Source: Bacillota bacterium
Lineage (GTDB): Bacteria > Bacillota > Clostridia > Lachnospirales > Lachnospiraceae
Direction of reading: 5' to 3'
Length of the DNA: 64,000 nt
Assembly: GCA_023415475.1 (NCBI GenBank)
Contig: JAEZKL010000059.1
Span: 40,552 to 104,551 of the forward strand
Shown here piece after piece: positions 46,392-55,931 of this stretch. The notes under the pieces were generated by a model, which worked only from the letters and a program-made list of their open reading frames with translations, did no database searches and had not been told where the DNA came from. Position 1 is the stretch's first letter. Each line of letters begins with the position of its first letter. The position numbers were made by a program, and so were the translations under genes.

Positions 46392-47531
46392 TTATGCTTC
46401 TTGCGATAACGGATCCTTCATACTTTTATTGGAGCGGCGATATACAATTGCCGATAGCAAAATGCCTGCCAGAAAGCCTCCGACATGAGCTGCCATATCT
46501 ATCTGTGTGTTGACAATTCCTCCGTAGAGACTGAAGATAACGAACAGCACCATCTGTCTTGTACTGATATCCTCCAACCGCCCGCGGTTGATTGCTACGA
46601 TATATAGCATGGCACCCACTACACCAAAGATAGCACCGGAAGCTCCGATGGAGAACGTAGAGTTCCCGATCAGATACTGACCGTTTTCCTTCCACATATT
46701 ATAACTGATAGAGGTTATCCCTGCAAGAATTCCCGTACCAAAATACAGGAAAAGATATTTCATTTTACCGGCTGCCCGTTCTAAATTATCACCTACGAAT
46801 AACAATACCAGCATATTATTAAAAAGGTGTTCAAAATCCGAGTGCATGAACATCGAGGTCAGCACCCGGTAATATTCCTTCTCAGTAATCACATAATACC
46901 AGGATAATGCACCCTTCCCTAGCATTCGTCCCTCTCCGCCAAAGAGCGGTGTATAGTGGAGAATGAGGAAGGCAATGATATTAATAATAATGATACTCGT
47001 ATTAATTAATGTAAATAGCTTATACCTTGGCTGAACACGAGTGTACCTTTCCGAATGGCTAATGTGCTGTGCATCAGAGTTTGATCCTTCATACATAAAC
47101 TCCCGGTCTACAATTCTTTGACGCTCTTCCTCCGAAAGTACCTCTTCAAGCTGATCTCGTATATGATTAAACTCATTGGAACCTGTCTCATAGATTATTA
47201 ATCGGTTGGCATTAAGATCAACGATCCAATGTTGATCCTCCCTGTTTTCAATACACAGGTGCTTCACCCGTGCCACTTCGGTGGTTAGTATCAGACTAAG
47301 TAGCCGGATTCTATTAGGAAGGGGCTTTTTGCGAAAATTATTTTTTATCTGCTCGAGTATGTGATTGTATTGCTCCTTGCCCAGATCCGTACCTGCCATA
47401 GTTCGGATGACAGAAACCACAGTAAGCTCCATATTCTCAAATTGATAGAATAAGTAAATTCCGGCTGTATTTGAGTTAATTCTTTGATAACCCAGATTCA
47501 TGAAGGTTTGTTCCAGTCTCTCTTCTATCAT
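46392..47531 (-). CDS. Rhomboid-family intramembrane serine protease
   Basis: This 379-residue protein has an N-terminal soluble domain of about 180 residues and then about six membrane helices. The rhomboid catalytic serine is in GASGAIFG, and the partner histidine in AAHVGGFLAG. The HSDFEHLFNNMLVLLF segment is the conserved His/Asn helix. The N-terminal extension is as in YqgP-like Firmicutes rhomboids, though here it has no motif I know. The start follows AAAAGGATG. Substrates are unknown. Confidence 0.92.
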   Translation of the reverse strand: MIEERLEQTFMNLGYQRINSNTAGIYLFYQFENMELTVVSVIRTMAGTDLGKEQYNHILEQIKNNFRKKPLPNRIRLLSLILTTEVARVKHLCIENREDQHWIVDLNANRLIIYETGSNEFNHIRDQLEEVLSEEERQRIVDREFMYEGSNSDAQHISHSERYTRVQPRYKLFTLINTSIIIINIIAFLILHYTPLFGGEGRMLGKGALSWYYVITEKEYYRVLTSMFMHSDFEHLFNNMLVLLFVGDNLERAAGKMKYLFLYFGTGILAGITSISYNMWKENGQYLIGNSTFSIGASGAIFGVVGAMLYIVAINRGRLEDISTRQMVLFVIFSLYGGIVNTQIDMAAHVGGFLAGILLSAIVYRRSNKSMKDPLSQEA

Positions 47532-47612
47532 GCCATCATCCTTTTACTGTGATAAATGTTCTTATTCATACCCTTTGTTTCTCACGTTTTAGAGAACGTT
47601 ATCCTTCCCTCG

Positions 47613-49109
47613 CTACGCTTGATCCTCCCAAGAGAAGGAACGCTTCACGGCTTTCTTCCAGCCTGCAATTAAGCTGCTTCTCTTCTCCTCGGTCATATCC
47701 GGTCGGAAGGTCTCGGCTAGTGCCCAATTTGCTTTAATCTCCTCCCGGTCCTTCCAGAAGCCGACTGCAAGTCCGGCAAGGTAAGCTGCGCCAAGTGCAG
47801 TGGTCTCGATACATTCCGGCTTTTGAACCTCGGTATTCAGAATATCTGCCTGGAATTGCATCAGAAAACGGTTCGCACAAGCACCACCGTCTACCTTTAG
47901 CGACTTCAGGGTCAGCATAGAATCACTCTCCATCGCCCGAAGAACATCCTGGGTCTGGTAAGCGATCGCCTCTAAGGTTGCCCGGATGATGTGGTCCTTA
48001 TTACAACCACGGGTAATTCCTACAATAACTCCTCTCGAATATTGATCCCAGTATGGTGCACCAAGTCCGGTAAAGGAAGGAACTACATAGACACCGTTGG
48101 TGTCAGGTACTTGAAGCGCACATTTTTCACTCTCTGCTGCAGAGCGAATCAGCTGAAGCTCATCTCTTAACCACTGAATAGCAGCTCCCGCTACGAATAC
48201 GCTCCCCTCAAGAGCATAATTAACCTCAGAACCGGTAGAAGCAGCAATTGTGGTAATCAGTCCATGCTGGGACATAATCGCTTCTGTGCCCGTATTCATA
48301 AGTAAGAAGCAACCGGTTCCGTAAGTGTTCTTCACCTCGCCTTTGCTAAAACAGCACTGACCAAAAAGTGCTGCCTGTTGATCGCCGGCTGCCCCTGCAA
48401 TTGCGATCGCATCACCGAATAAGGAACGGTCAGAATAGCCATAGATGCAGCTGGAGGGCTTAACCTCCGGAAGCATCTGAACCGGAATATCCAGTTCTTC
48501 CAGTATCTTCTCATCCCACGTCAGCTTCTTAATATCATAAAGCATGGTTCGGGATGCATTCGTATAGTCAGTGACAAAGGTTTTACCTTTTGTCAGGTTC
48601 CAAATAATCCAGGTATCGACGGTGCCAAACAGGAGCTCTCCAGCCTTAGCCTGCTCCCTTGCTCCCTCCACATGGTCGAGAATCCACTTGATCTTCGTTC
48701 CGGAGAAGTATGCATCCGGGATTAAGCCCGTCTTCTCTTTAATATAGGATTCATAGCCCTTCGCCTTCAGATCTTCCACCATATCAGAGGTTCTGCGGCA
48801 CTGCCATACAATCGCATTATACACCGGATGTCCGGTCTTCTTGTTCCATACTATCGTAGTCTCGCGCTGGTTCGTAATACCGATGGATGCAATCTCATTG
48901 GCATTGATACCAAGCTTCGCCATCGCCTCCGTAGCAACAGAAATTAAAGAGGACCAGATTTCCATCGGGTCATGCTCTACCCAGCCGGGCTTCGGATAAA
49001 TCTGCATAAATTCCTTCTGTGCGACGCTCTTCATTTTCCCCTGTTTATCAAAAATAATACATCTAGAACTTGTTGTGCCTTGATCAAGCGCCATAACATA
49101 TTGTTTCAT
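47613..49109 (-). CDS. glpK: Glycerol kinase
   Basis: This 498-residue FGGY-family kinase makes glycerol-3-phosphate. The N-terminal [14 protein letters not shown] is the ATP-binding motif, the [14 protein letters not shown] and [11 protein letters not shown] segments are typical, and the length is normal. The frame opens at 49127, but GGAGG lies 6 bases before the ATG at 49109. No glpF or glpD gene adjoins it, so the operon is not the common one. Confidence 0.96.
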   Translation of the reverse strand: MKQYVMALDQGTTSSRCIIFDKQGKMKSVAQKEFMQIYPKPGWVEHDPMEIWSSLISVATEAMAKLGINANEIASIGITNQRETTIVWNKKTGHPVYNAIVWQCRRTSDMVEDLKAKGYESYIKEKTGLIPDAYFSGTKIKWILDHVEGAREQAKAGELLFGTVDTWIIWNLTKGKTFVTDYTNASRTMLYDIKKLTWDEKILEELDIPVQMLPEVKPSSCIYGYSDRSLFGDAIAIAGAAGDQQAALFGQCCFSKGEVKNTYGTGCFLLMNTGTEAIMSQHGLITTIAASTGSEVNYALEGSVFVAGAAIQWLRDELQLIRSAAESEKCALQVPDTNGVYVVPSFTGLGAPYWDQYSRGVIVGITRGCNKDHIIRATLEAIAYQTQDVLRAMESDSMLTLKSLKVDGGACANRFLMQFQADILNTEVQKPECIETTALGAAYLAGLAVGFWKDREEIKANWALAETFRPDMTEEKRSSLIAGWKKAVKRSFSWEDQA

Positions 49110-49214
49110 CCCATACCTCCAACACATTTTTTATCTAATCCCATAGCTAGTCCATTTTTAGAGAATTACTTATGATTCATTCCTCTGAGACAAGCAGAGT
49201 ACTATGTAATCAAA

Positions 49215-49478
49215 TTAATTACCGAAAGCCGACATTACTATTACAACGATTGCACAGACTGCAAGGATAATATCTAATATCAGTAAAACCCAATAAAATA
49301 TCTGCCCGCCAATCTTATCATTTATCTTTGCTTTAAGCTTTAGTATGGTATTCACGATTAAGACTGCTGCAAACAGTAAAAGAATGATACCCTTGACAAC
49401 AGCACTACCCACGAAGTCCGCGATTATAAGAAAAGCCACTAATATAATCGCATGTATTACATCGTATCGTCTCTTCAT
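49215..49478 (-). CDS. Small membrane protein of unknown function
   Basis: This 87-residue protein has about three hydrophobic segments (about 8-24, 26-46 and 60-83) separated by a basic loop (KLKAKINDK). The ATG follows a very strong GGGGGG site. A good promoter precedes it, so it is probably a real, separately transcribed gene. I know no family for it. Confidence 0.75.
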   Translation of the reverse strand: MKRRYDVIHAIILVAFLIIADFVGSAVVKGIILLLFAAVLIVNTILKLKAKINDKIGGQIFYWVLLILDIILAVCAIVVIVMSAFGN

Positions 49479-49523
49479 ATAAATACCCCCCTGTCATGCT
49501 ATAACACATATAATTACACTTTT

Positions 49524-49552
49524 ATTGTACCCTTTTGTTCCAATATTTACAA
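49524..49552 (-). promoter_or_regulatory. Promoter of the small membrane protein gene
   Basis: On the minus strand TTGTAA (49547-49552) and TACAAT (49524-49529) are 17 bases apart, 46 bases before the ATG. The rest of the 338-base gap 49479-49816 shows no gene I can support. Confidence 0.6.
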
Positions 49553-49816
49553 GGTTTTTGTCATTACAGTAAACGCCTGAAAAGCAATTACTACCAAATA
49601 ATGCTCCTCTAACTCCACACAGTACTCGTACTCCAAGGCGTAAGGCTAAAAATGCCTTCAAAGAAGAATGGTATTATAAGGCGAAATACAACAACACATG
49701 AAAAGACATAGACAAGAAACGCCAACCAAGAGATTAGAAATAAATCTCCTGATTGACGGTTAACCAGTAATATTTTCTCATTATTACATATGCATAAGAT
49801 TCTCACTTGATTACAA

Positions 49817-51658
49817 CTAAACAAGAGGATACAGCTGTATTTTCTTGAGCTTTCGTTGATACTTGATTAATTGATCTTTTTTGAAAGGTTTCCCATGGGA
49901 TGGATACACCTTCTTAAAATCGAGACCAATCATCTTCATCCATGAGGCTTCATAGTCTTTCAAATTTTCTACCCAAATAATAACGTGATTCAAGCTTGGT
50001 ATTCCATTCATGGCTGCATCACCACAGAAAAGCACCCTATCCTCGAATAATAAACCGATGGAATCCTTTGTATGTCCAGGCAACTCAACAATCTTTGCAG
50101 AAAGCATCTTTTCAATTTCCGGCTGAGTCTCTTTCGTTACAATCAAATAGCGTTCCGGAGAATCTACCGGCTGGAAGCGATGCTCCCCTTTACCAAACAT
50201 TTTCATCATCTTACAAAAGCTCCATGCTATTAGACCGCTACAACCACCATCGAACGAATTTTGTCCCGCTTTCAATCTTTCGATCGATACAGGATGAAGG
50301 ATTACCTTCGCTTTCGTCTTGGTCAATAGCTGATTAAGAAAGCCCACATGGTCATCATGTGCATGTGTAATAAAGACATATGAAATATCTTCTAATGATA
50401 TCTTTCTCTTGTTCAACTCTTCCTCGAATTTTTTATAATGTTCATTGTAACCTGTATCGATAAGTAAATAACCCTTATCCATTTCGATCATAAAAATATT
50501 ACTGATCCTGTTTCCAATGTTTATTATTCGATCCTCAATGGGTTTTCTCATCTTGTAGGCACTGTCAATTCTCTTCGCCAACTCGTCGTTTTCATTTTTC
50601 ACTTCGTTAATATAGGAAGAAATATCTTCTACGTTTTCGATTGATCGTCCGAATAAAATGGTTTCTAATTGGTTCCTAATCAAATGGGCATTATTCAAGC
50701 TTGTTTGATCCTTTACACTTTCGATCAACCAAAGTGTATCTACCAAGCTATCTATAACTTCTTCATCAATAAACGGTTTATCCTGATAGGAGGCTTCTAA
50801 TTTTCCAGATTCACTTTGCCAATCCGGATTAACCAGAGATTTCCGAATAATAGCTTTTGCTTGACCTATGGCACATTGGTTTCCTTGACAGGTATTGCAA
50901 TATGCCGGCCCCATACAGATATTCTCAAGATCCTCTTGAATGTGTTGATAATAATCATGAAGCATTTTTGACTTTGCTATGAGTTCAGACTGGATACCCA
51001 TTTTCCTGTCATGAAATAGCTTTCTTACCATGAAGGATACTATCAATACTAACACAACCGCGAAGAGCACTATAGAGGTAGGATTTAGATATTGTTTCGG
51101 GACAGTTTGTGATAGCTTTTGGATGCCAAAAAACATAAATATGGATGCCGCCAACAATTTAATACCTAATTCAGGTATCTTGTCACCCAATTTTTTACCT
51201 ACAATGATTCCTAACGCTCCAGTAGCGATCATACCTGTGACGGTTCCTACTAATATCATGAATGGATAGGATGCATCTGCGGCTAACGTGATTGCGGTTA
51301 GCTGTGTTTTATCACCAAGTTCACCCAAAAAGAAGGCTAAAGCAACAGTTGCGACCGGACCAAATTGAATTTTAGGTTCATCTTCATCTTCCTCTTTGTC
51401 TGACTTCAGCGTCCATAGAGCAAATCCTACAAACGCAGCTCCTGCTACCATTTGAATAGTACTAATCGGAACCATTTGAGAAAGATAGCTTCCTAAAAGT
51501 ACTGCTAAACCATGATTCAGAAAAGCTCCGATTCCGATTCCAATTAAAACCTTTCTGACAGGGAAGCGTGTAGCAAACGCCATTGCTAGAATCTGAGTCT
51601 TATCACCCATTTCCGCGATAAAAATCAACATAAATGCCTTTAGTATCTCTTGTATCAT
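49817..51658 (-). CDS. Gdt1/TMEM165-type transporter fused to an MBL domain
   Basis: This 613-residue protein has three parts. Residues 1-215 are a Gdt1/UPF0016 membrane domain with two copies of the E-x-G-D-K-T motif (EMGDKT from E16 and ELGDKT from E113). Family members move manganese, calcium or protons. Residues 220-390 form a soluble part with a cysteine cluster (C248, C254, C257, C262) that may bind metal. Residues 390-613 are an MBL-fold domain with THAHDDH (432-437), LPGHTKDS, CGDAAM and PSHGKP, so its metal site looks intact. The gene is behind a manganese riboswitch, which strongly supports a manganese role. A transporter joined to a metallohydrolase is unusual. The ATG lies 7 bases after the Shine-Dalgarno AAGGAG. 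Confidence 0.92.
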   Translation of the reverse strand: MIQEILKAFMLIFIAEMGDKTQILAMAFATRFPVRKVLIGIGIGAFLNHGLAVLLGSYLSQMVPISTIQMVAGAAFVGFALWTLKSDKEEDEDEPKIQFGPVATVALAFFLGELGDKTQLTAITLAADASYPFMILVGTVTGMIATGALGIIVGKKLGDKIPELGIKLLAASIFMFFGIQKLSQTVPKQYLNPTSIVLFAVVLVLIVSFMVRKLFHDRKMGIQSELIAKSKMLHDYYQHIQEDLENICMGPAYCNTCQGNQCAIGQAKAIIRKSLVNPDWQSESGKLEASYQDKPFIDEEVIDSLVDTLWLIESVKDQTSLNNAHLIRNQLETILFGRSIENVEDISSYINEVKNENDELAKRIDSAYKMRKPIEDRIINIGNRISNIFMIEMDKGYLLIDTGYNEHYKKFEEELNKRKISLEDISYVFITHAHDDHVGFLNQLLTKTKAKVILHPVSIERLKAGQNSFDGGCSGLIAWSFCKMMKMFGKGEHRFQPVDSPERYLIVTKETQPEIEKMLSAKIVELPGHTKDSIGLLFEDRVLFCGDAAMNGIPSLNHVIIWVENLKDYEASWMKMIGLDFKKVYPSHGKPFKKDQLIKYQRKLKKIQLYPLV

Positions 51659-51765
51659 ATCCTTACTCCTTTATTTTTTGTAATTTACTAAATACCAAAC
51701 CATCTTTCCATATAATTCTTCCATTAATCATCCCCTGTATACATAAAGACCTAGGCCCTCAAGAT

Positions 51766-51912
51766 TAAATAAAAAAGACCTTTAGATTATCAGACAATTC
51801 GCCTAAATAATCTAAAAGTCTCGCTTCTTTAAGATTCTTAAAGCAGATAAGACCAGGATCACTCCAGTATGTTGACCTTATCTTGGTTTCCCATAGCTAC
51901 TCCCTTTTAAAA
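51766..51912 (-). ncRNA. yybP-ykoY manganese riboswitch with terminator
   Basis: Read on the minus strand, the leader has the family hallmarks: AAAGGGAGTAGC at the 5' end, a GATAAG stem with GTCAACATACT, and GCGAGACTTTT closing the basal helix. The 3' part continues into a terminator, in which AGACTTTTAGATTAT pairs with ATAATCTAAAGGTCT and is followed by TTTTTTATTT (51766-51821). The basal helix and the terminator share AGACTTTT, so binding of Mn2+ should block termination and turn the transporter on. This class is known to control manganese exporters, including UPF0016 genes. Confidence 0.88.
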
Positions 51913-51920
51913 CTCAGATT

Positions 51921-51949
51921 ATTATATCATTCCCCATTATGGTTGTCAA
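51921..51949 (-). promoter_or_regulatory. Consensus promoter of the manganese-riboswitch transcript
   Basis: On the minus strand TTGACA (51944-51949) and TATAAT (51921-51926) are exactly 17 bases apart. Transcription would start near 51914, right at the first base of the riboswitch. Confidence 0.9.
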
Positions 51950-51973
51950 TTAATTATCAAAATCATGCCACCT

Positions 51974-51999
51974 GTATCATTCGACTTTGTATCATTCGA
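51974..51999. promoter_or_regulatory. Tandem 11-base direct repeat upstream of the promoter
   Basis: GTATCATTCGA occurs twice (51974-51984 and 51989-51999), a 15-base period. It lies 25-50 bases upstream of the -35 box of the manganese-riboswitch promoter, where activators often bind. The binding protein is unknown. The remaining bases to 52141 show no gene. Confidence 0.5.
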
Positions 52000-52141
52000 A
52001 AAAATTTTATACAAATTCTTTACGTGCTCGATATATCCTTATCATAAACCATGAAGCTTACGAAAGCATTTGGGTTCTTTTATCCCTTTGATAAGGAAAC
52101 ATGTAACCGGCCATTGGGTTTGTCTCTGTTTAATATTGCAG

Positions 52142-53656
52142 TTAGTTTATCAGGAGTTCAAAATTCAGATTCGCCAGCGCAATCCTGTCTCCCTGCAGGA
52201 TCTCCTTCTTCTCGTAGGAGGTGAGCAGCGTTTCATTGACAAAGGTACCATTGGTGGAGCTTAAATCGGTGATGTAATACTTATCCTCTTCCTGTGTAAG
52301 CTTGGCATGATATCGACTGACCACGTTTTTTTCAAGGCAGTAATCCACATTTTTACGAAGTTTTCCGATAAAAAAGGGGAATTCATCAATACATATGGAA
52401 GCGTACTGCTCCTCGTCCGGGGACTTAAGAATAATCATAGAGGTATCCTTTGATTGTTGTACGATATCGCTTAATAAGCAGGTGGGATTATAGTCCTCCT
52501 GTATTACTGTCGCCTCTTCCTTGGGTGCAGCCTTAAGCTCTTCATAATTAGGAACATTCTCAGGGGTATCGGTAAGCTCTTTCCAAAGATTATGCTCCCG
52601 TTTTGTAAGCTGCATCGGATCTATATGGGGCTTTCCTGATACCATACTTTCGGTTTTATCCTTCTTAACCGGAACCGAAGCCTTATATTGCCTGGGGTCG
52701 ATATATTCACTCTTTGTTACAATCCTGGTCAGCTTGTTCTCTTTGTTCCAAAGCTTTCTCATCAGATAACCCTCTACACAAAGGAGGATTAATATTAACC
52801 CTATTAATTTACTGTATTCGATCTGCTCGCTATAAGAGTTATAAAGAATACCTGACGTAAAACCAAGAATAAGGATCAATAATCCAGCTAATCCGTATAT
52901 TCCGGTAAGGATATAGGTGGTCCTCGGATAATAGAATACCTCCGCTTCCTCTTCCAGCTTCTCCATTACGACCGGAATATTGTCAATATAGGAATCTATA
53001 TGGTTCTCTGTGTATCCGGGTCCCTTTGTCTTGCCTAATCCGTGTTCGTAATCTATTCTCTCATGGGCTTGTATCTCGGTATCAGATATTCTTTCCTTTG
53101 TTGCAGCCTCTACCTTCATTTGCTTTTGAAGCACCTCATTCATGTGGGCAAAGGTATAGCCCTCCTCCTTGCTGACGGCATAAAGCCGATATACCAGCAG
53201 TACCGCTTCCTTATCGTTGTAATCGACCTTGTTCATCAGATATTCCAGCAGTCCGCTCATCTGCCCCTTACTTTCCTGCCGATAACCGGATAGAAAGCAT
53301 AAGCTAGGGGAATTTGTAATCACATCGATATAGATATATTCCGGGTTTATGATAAAGTCATCTTCAGGAAGGAGATGTTCATAAGCTAATTCCATAGTGC
53401 TTAACAGGACGGATATCAATTGTCTAAGCTGATCGTAGGATAGAGAGATCTTTGCAAATAGATTCTGCATGGACTGCTTTCCGGTAATGTCATAATAAAA
53501 TAAGGTCTTATTATCCATAGAACGTAGCTGTAAAGGGAGTATGCCGGTCAAGGATTGCTTCTCAAGCATACGGATACAATAAGGCTCCTTCGGCTGCTCC
53601 TCCTCTGTAATAACCATAAAATTATGCTTTATATCCTTTCTGTATTCTACCTTCAT
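52142..53656 (-). CDS. FHA-domain protein (DUF6382-type) of the Tad locus
   Basis: This 504-residue protein has an N-terminal domain (about 1-180) that resembles DUF6382, two central helices (about 245-290) and a C-terminal FHA domain (about 415-504, with IGKLRKNVDYCL, SRYHAKL and DLSSTNGTFVN). FHA domains bind phosphothreonine, so the protein may link the pilus machine to Ser/Thr kinase signalling. It is the last gene of the Tad operon; similar proteins sit at the same place in Lachnospiraceae Tad loci. The start codon ATG follows AGGAGG. No kinase gene lies in the window. Confidence 0.87.
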   Translation of the reverse strand: MKVEYRKDIKHNFMVITEEEQPKEPYCIRMLEKQSLTGILPLQLRSMDNKTLFYYDITGKQSMQNLFAKISLSYDQLRQLISVLLSTMELAYEHLLPEDDFIINPEYIYIDVITNSPSLCFLSGYRQESKGQMSGLLEYLMNKVDYNDKEAVLLVYRLYAVSKEEGYTFAHMNEVLQKQMKVEAATKERISDTEIQAHERIDYEHGLGKTKGPGYTENHIDSYIDNIPVVMEKLEEEAEVFYYPRTTYILTGIYGLAGLLILILGFTSGILYNSYSEQIEYSKLIGLILILLCVEGYLMRKLWNKENKLTRIVTKSEYIDPRQYKASVPVKKDKTESMVSGKPHIDPMQLTKREHNLWKELTDTPENVPNYEELKAAPKEEATVIQEDYNPTCLLSDIVQQSKDTSMIILKSPDEEQYASICIDEFPFFIGKLRKNVDYCLEKNVVSRYHAKLTQEEDKYYITDLSSTNGTFVNETLLTSYEKKEILQGDRIALANLNFELLIN

Positions 53657-53744
53657 ATATCCTCCTATTACTTTGCTAATAAATATTAGTAGTCTTAATA
53701 CTTAGCGGTAAGTCATAACGTATCTCTCCCGGACACTTAGCTAT

Positions 53745-54371
53745 CTAATCCTTTGTGGCTTTACGGAAAAATCCTTCGATTTTATTCTTTAATTCATCTA
53801 CTCCCTTAACCTGCGATGTCGTATCCAGTACAACTTCACATACACGAATCGTCTCAGCCGGATCGTGAATAGGATAATCTCCCGATATTACTGTCTGCGA
53901 ATAGGATGCCATCAGTTTTCTGACCCAGGGAATGGATATTTCGGTATTGGTCCGAACGGATACCGTAAGCTTCGATCTTTCTACTTTAGCCTCAATATCT
54001 GCTATTTTAGCTAAGAACAATCCTTTGCTTAGCTTTTGCTGAAGATATTCATAAAGCTCCTGCTCTGACTCCTTGCTGTCTTCCTGCAAGAGATCAAAAA
54101 TCCCCTGATCCTTGATATACTCATAATCAATTTCAGCTGTTGCAAGCTCGGACTCGTGTTTTAAAATCAGACCTGCCTTATGAAGTGTCACATCAACGAT
54201 TCCCTGAATCCGGCATAGGTCATGCAGATAGAAAGAAAGATAAATGAGCGCAAATATAGTAAGAATTACGATCGGCATAACAAAAGCCGCCTCTACCGTA
54301 ATACTGGCTTTACAGGTCTTCACTCCATGTCTGTGAGCATTGTGATAAAATCTTCTCTGGATAGGTATCAT
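53745..54371 (-). CDS. TadE-like minor pseudopilin
   Basis: This 208-residue protein has a short basic N-terminus and the TadE-type helix SITVEAAFVMPIVILTIFALIYL (about 24-46), in which glutamate follows the cleavage region. Such proteins are processed by the prepilin peptidase and form minor parts of Flp pili. The frame extends to a GTG at 54419, but AGGAG precedes the ATG at 54371. The C-terminal part is a soluble domain of unknown type. It follows the prepilin peptidase gene. Confidence 0.85.
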   Translation of the reverse strand: MIPIQRRFYHNAHRHGVKTCKASITVEAAFVMPIVILTIFALIYLSFYLHDLCRIQGIVDVTLHKAGLILKHESELATAEIDYEYIKDQGIFDLLQEDSKESEQELYEYLQQKLSKGLFLAKIADIEAKVERSKLTVSVRTNTEISIPWVRKLMASYSQTVISGDYPIHDPAETIRVCEVVLDTTSQVKGVDELKNKIEGFFRKATKD

Positions 54372-54405
54372 CTTCCATACTCCTAATAATGGACTTTTTA
54401 TAAAT

Positions 54406-54849
54406 CTAAACCAATGCACCCTTAGAGGCGATGACTATGATGATATACCCTGCAAATAGAAAAGGAATAAAGGGGATGCTCTGCTTACGGTCAACAATTC
54501 TCAAAAGCAATAGGAAGATTGACAGAATAGCAGCAAGAAATAATGCAATACCGAATAACTCAAGATTGTTCCAGAAGCCAAGTCCGATACCGGTTACGCA
54601 GAGTAATATTCCGTCGCCCATACCAATCTTACCGGCAGTAATTTTACTGATCAATAAGGTCCCAAGCCCTACCGCCAGCCCACCGATGCAATCGGCAACG
54701 CTTAGCTTCTCCGTAAACGGAAGGCAAACAAAAGTGAGTACTGCTCCAATACCGATTACCCACACATATACTCTTTTTTTGAATAAGTCCTGAATCGCAC
54801 AAATCAGCAGCAATGCCCCAAGAATAAGTATTAATGTCTTATCTGCCAT
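54406..54849 (-). CDS. A24-family prepilin peptidase (TadV/CpaA type)
   Basis: This 147-residue membrane aspartyl protease has about five helices. The two catalytic aspartates lie in AIQDLFKKRV and in KIGMGDGILL (GxGD). It lacks the N-terminal methylase domain of PilD, as expected for TadV. It should cleave the Flp pilin and TadE proteins of this operon. The frame opens at 54876, but AGGAGG is just before the ATG at 54849. Confidence 0.9.
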   Translation of the reverse strand: MADKTLILILGALLLICAIQDLFKKRVYVWVIGIGAVLTFVCLPFTEKLSVADCIGGLAVGLGTLLISKITAGKIGMGDGILLCVTGIGLGFWNNLELFGIALFLAAILSIFLLLLRIVDRKQSIPFIPFLFAGYIIIVIASKGALV

Positions 54850-54977
54850 AAAATATCCTCCTGTATATTCAAACAATATATTATCAGTAAGTTTCTTAAC
54901 AGTAATTAAATTATTCTTAATTATTTCTTTCCATCATCCTATTCATCAGAAGTGAAGCCTTCTCAACCCCTACCTCT

Positions 54978-55880
54978 TTAGTGACCGCATCTCTTGCAGG
55001 CAGGACGATTACCCACCTCTGACAGAGGAATTTCCTTCACATTTCTTTTAATCTTGGAGCAATCCCTCTTCGTATGATATCTTGTCCCATCAGAGGTTAT
55101 ATAGTAGGTTCCGTAAGGATTAAGCTTTCCCTCACAGCATTTCTCACAGGGGTAGTATTTGCCTCCGTTCTCATTCCTCTGTGTTGTCGGAAGCCCATCT
55201 ATTGCTGATACGGATAGCCGGATATGGGAACAGGTTGCGCTCTTATGATACACGCTTCCAGTCTCGGTGATATATACCATCGTAACCTCCCCAACCTCCT
55301 CATCCAAGGAGTACGTGGCAGCTACCTCATATCCGGTCCAGGCTCGGACCCTGACTCTCTGAAGCATTTCCATGTCCTCAAAGGAAAATAGCTTAATAGG
55401 AAGAATCACCTGATAGCGGACCACTATGTCTATCGCATCCTCCTCCTTCAGAATCTTTGAATCCTGAAAGCTAATCCCTTCAAAGCCATCCCGGATGCAG
55501 GAATGATTAATTCGATCAATGTTAAGGTATTGCTTGGCATAAAGCTTAAGAACTGTCTGATCCACGATGGATTTTGCAAAGTCTCCCAGTCCGATCTCTA
55601 TCTTTGTTCCAAGGATTGTTTCATCAAAATTAAGTGCTTCCTCCATTCCCGCGAAATCCTCATACACATAAGCGGTCTTTGCCATATTGAGGCCCATCTT
55701 CGTTATGGTTGACTGGATGAATTCTTGAAGAGTAAATATCTGAATAAAGTATATAAAGGTAAGTAACGCAAACAGGAACAAGGGCATTACCAAAGCCGCC
55801 TCCACTGTTAGGGACGCCTTACAGCTGTTATCTGCTTCTTTCATCCATCTGGTATCTGCCTTCCTCACCCTTCGTAGCAC
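54978..55880 (-). CDS. TadE-like protein with duplicated Cys motif, GTG start
   Basis: This 300-residue protein has a TadE-type helix SLTVEAALVMPLFLFALLTFIYF (about 24-45). It then has a soluble middle domain and a C-terminal region with two copies of a Cys/His pattern: YHKSATCSHI...PCEKC and YHTKRDCSKI...ACKRC. That pattern resembles small zinc-binding modules seen in some secreted nucleases and Ada-like proteins. The GTG at 55880 follows AAAGGAGA at 6 bases; the first ATG is 12 codons further on and has a weak site. A pilin-like protein with zinc modules is unusual. Confidence 0.85.
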   Translation of the reverse strand: MLRRVRKADTRWMKEADNSCKASLTVEAALVMPLFLFALLTFIYFIQIFTLQEFIQSTITKMGLNMAKTAYVYEDFAGMEEALNFDETILGTKIEIGLGDFAKSIVDQTVLKLYAKQYLNIDRINHSCIRDGFEGISFQDSKILKEEDAIDIVVRYQVILPIKLFSFEDMEMLQRVRVRAWTGYEVAATYSLDEEVGEVTMVYITETGSVYHKSATCSHIRLSVSAIDGLPTTQRNENGGKYYPCEKCCEGKLNPYGTYYITSDGTRYHTKRDCSKIKRNVKEIPLSEVGNRPACKRCGH

Positions 55881-55931
55881 CTTAATCTCCTTTATTACCA
55901 GCTCTGTTCCTAGCTCTTTATATAATATCTA

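Noticed and set aside
49609..49824. A 71-codon minus-strand frame with a hydrophobic centre
   Set aside because: Its start is a TTG inside the end of the transporter-MBL gene, with no ribosome binding site, and no family is recognised.
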